DNA of 64,000 bases. It comes from Sclerodactyla briareus (lineage: Eukaryota > Echinodermata > Holothuroidea > Dendrochirotida > Sclerodactylidae). The notes beneath the pieces were generated by a model. That model searched no databases and had not been told where the DNA came from. It saw only the letters and a program-made list of their open reading frames with translations. Location: NCBI GenBank assembly GCA_026419785.1, contig JAODTK010004610.1, positions 62,001-126,000 on the forward strand. Direction: 5' to 3'. How positions within the stretch are numbered: position 1 is the first letter of the stretch; every line of letters begins with the position of its first letter. The position numbers and the translations under genes are program-made. Below are positions 55,605 to 64,000 of the stretch, in pieces.

Positions 55605-57255
55605 AGCGCTGTTCACACTTGCCGATGATCGATAAGATACGATACGATCATTTAATCGGATGGGATGTTCACACTTGTGCCATAAAAATTGTACCGATAA
55701 TTTTTCGGACGTTTCCGGCGGCCCTTTACATAACGGAGACGTGATGGATTTTAGTTGAGAAAAGCAGCAGGTTTTGCTTTTCCCCCCTTGTCGCTACAAG
55801 GTCGGTGGGAATAGCCTGCGGTCGAACATAATTCGAAGCTTGTTCTTTCTCAGTACTTGTAGGCGGCGCGAAATAGTGTTTATCCACTCATTTGAAGCAA
55901 ACAACAACAGTTAAAACCTTTTCTCTAGTCATGGTGACATCACAACACAGCACACACCGCAAATAGGCCCGGGCACCTGATTAACCGTTTCCTAGACAAG
56001 ACTGAACATTGCATACATAAATTTCCTCATGATTCATTCTGCACAAACACGCAACCTCCGCTGAGCAGGTGACAGGGCTGAGCCTGCCCCTTCCACCCTC
56101 TTCGAGGTACCACCCGCGCAGTGCGCCAACCATCATATACTGTCCGCCCACGTGGACAGCCCGACCCAAGGTGTCTCGGGAAACAAACCGCGGTGGAAGG
56201 GATCGTCCACTGGGAGGCGCGCCATATACCCCCAAGGAAGCGCAATTGACGATCACGAATCAGGCAGCTGACCTCACCATTCCCGCACTACCCTTCCGTT
56301 GACACCTAGTTTAATTAGCATCGGTATCCAAGAATATACGGCGAAGTGATGTTGCCAAGAAAGCATTCAGTCAGTGATTCCATTCAGCAGTCAATGAGTG
56401 AATTGTAGCTTGGGTACTCTGCCCCGAACAAGCATGTAAAAATCATACCTAGTTCCACCTTGTGTGACCTACTATTTTCCTCACTACACTTTCAAGACGT
56501 TATATCGAACATTTTATCTTATTATTATCCCCCCCCCACACAGCTTATCTCCGTTGCCTTCTTTGTTCCTTTTCCCGCTTGTTTCTTTACATGAAGGTTA
56601 GGATGAAGTTCTCGTCAAGACGTCAGGCTGGGGATCGAGACCCCCTGGAAACACCCTCCTACCCTGCCCTTCTCGAACAGCCACAGCACCGCCTCCACCG
56701 GCCACTCACTACCAACCACATATTTCCTGCTTTTGCATGTCACATGATAATTGGTGGACGCCGACGCAACACGACCCTCCCCTTTACCACACTGGTCACG
56801 CTACTATTGTTAATAGGGAGGGCATCATGGATTCGAACTAAAATAATTGTTGCGTAGTGGTCCCATTGCTTGGCGGCAAAATAGGGCCCGAGAGCTCAAT
56901 CAGAAGCCAATGTCTCCCCCGGATACATCACTACCCCTTACATTCATCAAAACCCCTGCGTTTTATTACTAAAACCCACTTTCACGCCAAACTCCCCCGA
57001 TAGCCTGTTTGAGTCCATACTTTTCGCAGAATTGCGCAAGGTGATCACTGCATTGCGCTTGTAATTGGGTCGCATCGAAACAAGTTATCGTCGATAAAAG
57101 TTGAGATATTTTCAACTCGACGTCCGATAAAAAAAATGTATCGTATCGTATCGCACAGGTTGTGGAACAACTCTATGAAAATAACACTTTTTACCTCGAC
57201 CGTCTCAGATAAAATCGTATCGTACGGTATCGTATCGCACAAGTGTGAAAAGCCA
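55605..57255 (-). mobile_element. CGATACG transposon, copy D (long type)
   Basis: Ends GCGCTGTTCACACTTGC and, inverted, GGCTTTTCACACTTGTGCGA, with TTTAATCGGATG / GACGTCCGATAAA subterminal repeats. The body is inverted relative to copies B and C. It includes a GC-rich insert at 56,030-56,245, open on the minus strand as MRFLGGIWRASQWTIPS and, in another frame, DTLGRAVHVGGQY; copy C has the equivalent GC-rich insert. About 1.65 kb; no recognisable transposase. Confidence 0.85.
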
Positions 57256-59755
57256 TTCATGCGAACTGAATGAAATGGATCGTTGTCTGTTCATGTAAGC
57301 CGAGAATCCAAGTACCTTTCCTATCAGATGTAGACAGGTCGACTTCTATACTAATATATAGGGGAGTCCTTTTGAGCCGTCTCCGCTCCGTCTCCCATGA
57401 GGGGGAAAAGGCCCCTTGGAGTCTATATTCTGAAAAGTGAAGAGTCGGTTCCAGGAATGTTAAGGTGGGTTCTCTTTCAAGTTCCTGCAGGTAGTACCAG
57501 TACCTGAGTTATGTTTGGAGGGTGGTTAGGTTTAGTCAAAATGTGGCCCAGTTTTGGCGATTCTTGACGTTTGCAAAACCATAGCTAAGTGCGAATCATT
57601 ATGATATGAGGACGTCAACTTCTTTTCACGCACATGATCGTCGTTTTTCATTTGGCAATTATAGGAGTCAAGTGAGATATTACCATTGCGTGGAATCTGT
57701 ATCGAATTGCAATGTTGTTTTAGGGTGAAGCCAAACAGATTGGTGTATAACGGCGGTACTGTTATGGATATGGCTATGAACCGGGGAAGATTAAACATGG
57801 TCGAAAAGGGATCCTTCTGTGATGAGTGGGGTCAATGATTGTTGGCGCGCGTAATGTAGACACGATACTACGCGAATTCAAGGCGCGACTGCTTGGGGTG
57901 TTCGGGGTGTCGGGACACCCAAACTCTGCATGAGCGCTCCCATATCTCGGCCGCTGTCTTCCATATTATGCTCAATACAAGCTGCTCAATTATTGACAAG
58001 ATGCGGTACACAAGTTACAATGTTGTCGAGTTGAGCGTTCGTAACCGCAACAGCGTATTTTCAAATACGTGTACGTGTTGACTAGTCTGCTAGTTACAGT
58101 GAGTTTGGTAGCTAACCCTAACGAAGTATCGTCATGTGTGTTATAGCATGTCCTCCATGCTTCATTGTGGTTTAAAGGCGCATTATTATCTAGCAAAACA
58201 AGGTGAATAATGGACGACCGCCGACAACATGACGTCACGGACAGAAATTCGTTCGTGGTATATCGGGACGATTATCATTGACATATCATGTGGCGGTACC
58301 GCGGGCAGGGTAGATAATTTTGTATAGTCAGTTTGCCTTTCACCTTTACTTACTGTTGCTGGGTGCCATGGCAGCAATCGCTATGGTAACAATGTGGGTG
58401 GTATAGGAAACTATTCGTGGGAGAGATACCTGATAGTGGAGTACCGTATACCATGGTGCGGGTCGGGCCAGTAATGAGGTACACTTTGAAAAGGTATCTG
58501 TAGTGTGCGGGTGTGTGTGTTGTGATGAGAGTGGGCGTGGGCGCCTTTTGCGTGTAGTCAGAATTTGTTTTTGTTGTTTCCCACAAATATTTTTAGTTGG
58601 AAGGGGCCGAACATTTGTGAAATCACAAATGCTCTGAAACAAATAGTAACAAAAACACATGTTATCCTCCAAATTAGGCAAGTAGTACTGATGGTGAATT
58701 GTGGGGAGGGGGGGGGGGCATTTTAGGGGAATTTCCATTTCACAAGTTGTTCATTAATTTTCAAGAGAGCATATTTGCTGATTTTAGAACAAGGCATCAG
58801 TTTGCCTGATTTCCTGAACATTTTTATATGAATATGAACTTTCCGGAGAAAAACTGGTGCCTGTCAGACATACTTTATTTTTTCCACTGTTTGCTTGGTG
58901 GGTCGTTGCATTCATCATCTGGTTAGGAGGCCCTCAGCCTCAGTAACATACATTCTATACATCTTGGTAAGTTGGAGAGGATTCCCTGGTATAAAGGACA
59001 ACAAGCGGGGGGGGGGGCGGGGGGGGGTGTTCCCGAGGCGGGAAGGGGATCATCTCATGTATCTCGATACATGAAGCTCATCGGTCTCATTGGCCAACAG
59101 CCATACAGTTTTGGTCAGGATATTTCTCCATTTCCACAGGTTTGTTACGTTCTTGACTCCCTCCATTTTTTTTCAAACCACCTCGCCAGGGATACGTGGA
59201 AGCGAGGGGGGATGGTGGGTGGCAATCACAAGTATGTCTAAGCAATTACTGCGTAATACGCCATTCCCTATTAATCATCCCCGACAGTATCAGAGAGTCC
59301 CAGCGTGCCTGTCCCCGACCCCGCTGGGCCGCCCTTGCAACAATGTAAACAAAGACCCATGCGTTTCCAAAGCAGTTGCATGGACGGCTGATTATTATGT
59401 CTATAATGCACTTCGTGACAGGACGCGTTTGTAAACAGGGTTAGGAAGTACATGTGTCACATTTTAATTTGACTCTGTATCACGTGCCGTCGTCACTGGG
59501 GAGGATTTGCAATTGCTGATTCTGCTTTATATTGGCGAAATATAGGACGGCTGGGGACATTCAGTTTCGGGGCTTGGCTTCCACAAGTAAACTATAGAAA
59601 CAACCAAAGTCACGTCATAGCACATGACCCATTGTATTATAATGTCATCATGTGTTTATTTCAATTTAGGAATCAACCCTTGGCAAACAGGATGAATTCA
59701 AAGCCCTGAAAGCGAGTTGCACTGAAAGAGGTTAGACTATACGTGCCTTGTCAAC
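57256..59755. other. no gene recognised
   Basis: Unassigned. Has G runs at 58,701-58,718 and 59,008-59,027, and a repeat-like stretch at 57,893-57,960 (GGGGTGTTCGGGGTGTCGGG). The 130-codon minus ORF at 58,346-58,738 has threonine/histidine-rich low complexity. Confidence 0.5.
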
Positions 59756-60295
59756 AATGGGCGGCGATACGGGGGGCCGGGGGGATGACATGCCCCCAAT
59801 ATTTTTGAAGGGGGGGGGGACATAATATCAATATCCCCCCCCCCAATATGTTGCGGAATGGTGCAAAAAAATCCTATAATCATATGTACAGAACGGCCCA
59901 TTAAAACAAAAGTCAACTATATTTCTTATAGATTGTATAAAATTTTTATGTTGTGAGAAGGCCGCGAAATGCAACGACGAAACGCGCTCTGTATCCTATC
60001 CTTCCGTTACATGTATAATACAGTAGGCCCACGTGTATAATAACTTCGTCAGATTCTGGCAAAATGATTTTGTCCAGTGTCATCTTCAAGTGTGGTGACA
60101 AATATAGGTAGCCACGAGGAGAATGTGGGTTCAGGACTTGATTCATTGTTGCACCCGGCCGGGCCCCACCCCATCACACAAAATGCCGGAATCAATTGCC
60201 AATTTATTAACACTAGTAAAGAGTTTAGTCTACTTCTTATCCTTATGGTTCAGATATTTGCTTGGCCAGCCTGACGCATGGGCCCACGCAAACAG
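59756..60295. other. G-rich/C-rich repeat module and unassigned DNA
   Basis: 59,765-59,855 contains GGGGGGCCGGGGGGATGACATG and a C run, the same kind of module as at 45,440 and 60,300. The following 400 bp have only short ORFs. Confidence 0.5.
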
Positions 60296-61400
60296 GTGCG
60301 GGGACGGGGGGGGGACATGTCCCCCCCAACATTTCAAAAGTGGGGGTATATCATATCGTTTGTCCACCCCCCCCACTTTTCCGGACCGATATAAAAAAAT
60401 AGCAAATGCCCGATTTTGTATCACTCTAACTTATACTATTTCTGTCAACCAAAAACAATAATCGCGTGGAAAATTGTCTCTTAAGTCCACTAATTCCAGG
60501 TGCAAACCCCAGGCCGAAGATCTGGACCCGACTAGGCTGATGAAAGGAAGCTTACCCAGGTTGCATACCGAATTCTGATTTTAAATAGAATAGCAAAAAG
60601 TGCATAACTTTTCAGCTGTTTCGCGGCAGTGGCGTGGTCTTCAGGCGCTGTAGGCCGAAGATGCCGATGTTTTGTAATGCTTCGATCATTTAGTTCACTC
60701 GATTAATTTCAGGAGCCTTGGGGGCAGACTGCCCCCCCCCCCCCGGATTTTTCTGAGATGAAAAATTCGGGCGAATATTCGTGGAAAAATTGGGAAGGGA
60801 AAAGCAAAGTAAAAAAATGCCTGAATTTTTTTGTAGACTTTTTCGATTAAAAGCCCGGGAAACATGCAAAAAAAAAAGTTTCCGATGACTAACTTGTAAA
60901 ATTCGGGTACAAATTTCGGCTCCCAAATTGGAGAGTGAGAGTGGTCCCGTACGCCTTATGGCTTTTCCCAATCGATCCAAACAAGAAGACCGGTCGGTTA
61001 GACCCCTGGATCTCACGCAAACAAACCAGAATATAAAAGGTAATAAAATCCATGTGTGTGATACTCGGTAAATCACTTAGTATGCACAATGCAACTTTTT
61101 TTGTCTGTCTCTTACTCAATTCACTATATTGAAGATGGGTGCTATGGGCCTGGCAAGTGCCGGTTTCGTCGATCTGGAGGGTATGAAATTTGAAATTTCT
61201 GCACGCTCCGCGCCCCTAGGGTGGAGCGCCGTGAGATGTGAGATGGTCATTTTGCATGATGCGTCCCCCCAACTTTTCGAAACGCTCCAACGCCCTGGCC
61301 TGGACGTGTTGTTTTTAATTGAAGAGAAGCTGAAAAACAGCAGGGTGGGGATCCGTTGTCATTAGTATGGGGGTCTACGTGATTGACGTATGGAACTATA
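60296..61400 (+). repeat. dispersed repeat family X, copy 2
   Basis: Colinear with 5,385-6,300 (see there) and in the same orientation. Here it is followed by a tandem of the ~190-bp end unit, whereas copy 1 has at most the last part of one unit. Confidence 0.8.
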
Positions 61401-61559
61401 CAGGCGCGGAGAGAGGGCGACGCAAAAATTATGAGACATGAGAAATTCGGACGAAAAATTTGAGCGGAAAACAAATCTGAAAAATGACCAAATTGTCTGC
61501 TGACTGGCCTCAATCCTTTTATTACAAAGACAGAAAAATGCACCCCATTACATGACAGT

Positions 61560-62640
61560 GAGGTTCAAGCAAAACTTTTCAATCTGCGGGCAGCCAGTGG
61601 CAGCCTCCAACCCCAATTGGCCGTGTCCTCGGTGAAATATCTCTAAGACATGGACATGGTAGGAATGGAGACCACGATGAGAAATGTAAGGATTAACATC
61701 GATCAGTTGTCGGAAAATTTGTGTCAATTTCAGTGTACCTTGATGCAAAAGTCGCGGGAAGTGTCGCTGTCCCTGCAAATCTGGGCGGGGGGGGGGGTCT
61801 GGAAGCCTATTTTCTTGTACGGTACGCATCACTGATGTTGGCGCGAATTGTAATGAATAAAACGTAGATCAGTTCTTCAAGAGTGTTTCTTGAGATATAC
61901 ATTCGAGAAATTTATTGTCATTTTGGGGATGATGTTACTGCCATAGACACGGGAAGTACGTTCCGGCAATATGGGGAAATCGTAAGGCTCTAAATTTCCT
62001 TGTACCGATACGAGAACACTGATGATGGCCCAAATTGGAGGAATAAACATCGATTAGTTCATTCAAGAACGTGTCTTGAAATACAAATTTCTGAAAATTA
62101 TTCGCCCAATTTTAGGGCGTTGCTCACTGCCATACAGCGCGGGAATTGCGTTTCCTGCAATCTGGGGTCTGTACAACGAAAATTGCCCTCGTACTTACGC
62201 GGCCACTGATGCTGGCGGTATAGCCCGAATTGTAAGGAATACACACGACAGTTCTTCAACTGTTCAAGAACGTTCTAGAAATCTAAATTCTGAAATTGAT
62301 TTGCCAATTTTAGGGGTGCTTACGGCCATACGGTCTGGGAAATGCCGTTCCTGCAATCGGGGGGTCTGTAAAACAAGTTTTTTTTCTTGTACCCTACGCG
62401 TTCAACACGACGGTGGCCGAATTGTACGGCAATAAACGATTTCTTGAAAAAAAAAATCGGGAATTTATTGGACAATTTTAGAGATTATTGGTGCCTTATG
62501 CCATACACCCAAAAGTTGCCGTTTCCTGCAACTGGGGAGTCTGTAAACAAAAAAATCCTTGTACGCTACGCGCCAATCTATGGTGGCACTCCGCTTAGGT
62601 GGTGCTACCCTTCAGATCCCCCCCAATATTAACAAAGATC
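61560..62640 (+). repeat. ~190-bp tandem repeat at the end of family X, ~5 units
   Basis: Each unit carries TTGTACG-TACGCG, ACTGATG-TGGC, CGAATTGTAAGGAATAAAC, TCGAT-AGTTCTTCAAGAACG, TTCTGAAATT-T-GCCAATTTTAGGG and CCTGCAATCTGGGGTCTGTA. The TTGTAC points lie at 61,815, 62,000, 62,190, 62,387 and 62,559, giving spacings of 185, 190, 197 and 172. The last unit joins TGGTGGCACTCCGCTTAGG, the family X terminus. Confidence 0.85.
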
Positions 62641-63419
62641 GCCGCCCCTGTCTTGTCAATACGAGAGCTAGGCCAAAAACGGGTAATGGTTGTCCGTATT
62701 CACATAGAACGAGAACGCAACCTATGCGTCGTGAGTCCTTGCCTTTTTTCCCCGACATCTTCCCCTTACTCAGTTATATCAACCCCTGCAAGCTGTGTGT
62801 TGCCAACTCAAACCCAAAATTGACACAAAACGATCCAATCACCTGCAATATTACTAACCGCAAGGATGCTTGTTTTTCTTTTTTATTGCTCTTGCGTTTG
62901 ACCAAGGTCAAAAAGTCATGAGGGCATGAAGCTAAATACTGAAAATAAACCTGGTAAGTAAGTGATCTTGAAGAGAGAAGGTGAAGTACGATTCATAAAC
63001 AGTGAGGGCCAACGTTTTCCATCCAGTGTGGGAAGTACCTGCGACCGTAACACTGAGTCGGGAGACTGGCAGCAAGGCTAAATGATGAGGATCACTTTAG
63101 CGAATTTCATCATAAGTAATGGTATGGCCAAAGAAGATGATTAATGAAGTGGCAGTTCTTTGAATCGCGCCAGGAGAACCAACATCATCAACATCATCAA
63201 CGATTGTAAAAAAAGAAAAAAAAAAAAAGCAAGCCAAAAGGCTAGGTGATTTCTTGACTGTTTCGGTCAACTCATAGCAGGACCACACGGACAAATGGGA
63301 GATAGTTACCAGCTCATTATGGGCAACATAACGTCGGGACACCCCATTTCTTATCCTTACCAACCAACCTAATGGTTCCTGTACTCTTAAGCTACACACT
63401 AAATTTCAAGGTTTTAAAA
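62641..63419. other. no gene recognised
   Basis: A poly-A rich stretch at 63,208-63,228 and (CATCAA)n-like repeats at 63,182-63,202. ORFs of 120 and 100 codons here have no recognisable domain. Confidence 0.45.
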
Positions 63420-64000
63420 CTTTGAACTCTGGGTAACCCTAGATGCCCTCCGACCTGACCCCAAAAACCAATAGGGTTCATGTACTCATCATGGGGAATA
63501 CACAAAACAAGTATGAGCCTATAATTCACCCGCCTTTACAAAAACAATGGCGTTCATGTACTAACCATAAGAAAGATACAACACCTAATTTCAACTGATC
63601 AGACCACCCGTTTGGACTTATCGTGTTTACAAGGTTTCAGACTTTTGACCTCTCAGAGACCTCGACCTGACCCCAAAACACTAGGGTTGCATTGTACTCA
63701 TCATGGGGAACACACATACCAAGTATAAGCTTCATCCATCCGGGTGGGGGTCGAGTTATCGTGGGTACAAGCCAAAATTGGCCAAAACATCGACTTTTCA
63801 CCAAATTTTCTATTTTGACACAAAATTCACCCCCAACCTATACCAAAAACAATAGGGTTCCTGTGCTCCCCATAAGAAAGCTATACAGCATATTTCAACT
63901 TGATCAGGACCAACCATTCTGGACTTATCGTGTTTACAAGGTTTTAGGACTTTGACTCTGGTGACCTCAGAGACCCTCTAACTGACCCAAAAACAAAAGA
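63420..64000 (+). repeat. 'CATCATGGGGAA' tandem repeat, continues past the window
   Basis: Alternating subunits. One has GACCTGACCCCAAAAACCAA then TAGGGTTCATGTACTCATCA and TGGGGAA (63,456 and 63,668). The other has TACTAACCATAAGAAAGATA / CATAAGAAAGCTATACAGCA, then GACTTATCGTGTTTACAAGG (63,557, 63,868). Copies occur at 35,830-36,260 and, inverted, 39,620-40,080. GGTCA-rich spacing is typical. Widespread in marine invertebrate DNA as far as I recall. Confidence 0.8.

Overview
This window looks like gene-poor, repeat-dominated nuclear DNA of an animal. Introns, microsatellites, many fossil non-LTR retrotransposons, foldback and MITE elements, long G/C homopolymers and minisatellites all argue against a bacterium, phage or organelle. 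The repeat style (TAGGCCTA-rich stretches, 'CATCATGGGGAA' satellite units, ends with G-run/GTAGCCAG modules) resembles marine invertebrate deuterostomes such as echinoderms; that placement is an impression, not a proof. Single-base insertions and deletions break nearly every recognisable reading frame, often at homopolymers. They could be real pseudogene decay, long-read consensus error, or both. No complete protein-coding gene, tRNA, rRNA or CRISPR array could be supported.

Layout. 1-9.5 kb: two fossil reverse transcriptases (1.43-2.54 and 4.02-4.64 kb), a long AT microsatellite and copy 1 of a dispersed repeat called family X here (5.4-6.3 kb). 9.5-18 kb: mostly unassigned DNA with a GC-rich block (12.85-14.6 kb), a 'GGCGGCCATTTTG' hairpin repeat and a foldback MITE. 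18-22.3 kb: a tandem duplication of about 1.55 kb, then a reverse transcriptase 3' end. 23.9-27.1 kb: a reverse transcriptase split by about 1.85 kb of foreign DNA. 27.4-31.4 kb: a non-LTR 3' end with a GTGA tail, a 76-bp minisatellite and a foldback array built of 22-bp modules. 33-36 kb: a candidate 31-codon exon and a CR1-type element on the minus strand with ORF1 esterase, endonuclease and RT remnants. 36.4-39.4 kb: a reverse transcriptase interrupted by a DNA transposon of about 2 kb. 41-49 kb: unassigned ORFs, a minus-strand reverse transcriptase, two more MITEs and a second GTGA-tailed 3' end. 49.5-57.3 kb: four copies of one DNA transposon family with CGATACGATACGAT termini, three of them nested inside each other. 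54.5-55.1 kb: minisatellites. 59.8-64 kb: family X copy 2 with a satellite-like block of about 190 bp, and a tandem 'CATCATGGGGAA' repeat.

How the parts relate: this reads as a transposon graveyard in which the nesting order gives relative ages. Nothing seen here is a clearly new gene system. The best leads are the nested CGATACG transposons with a short and a long subfamily, the 22-bp foldback array, three MITEs that share ends but not interiors, and the candidate exon at 33,086-33,178.
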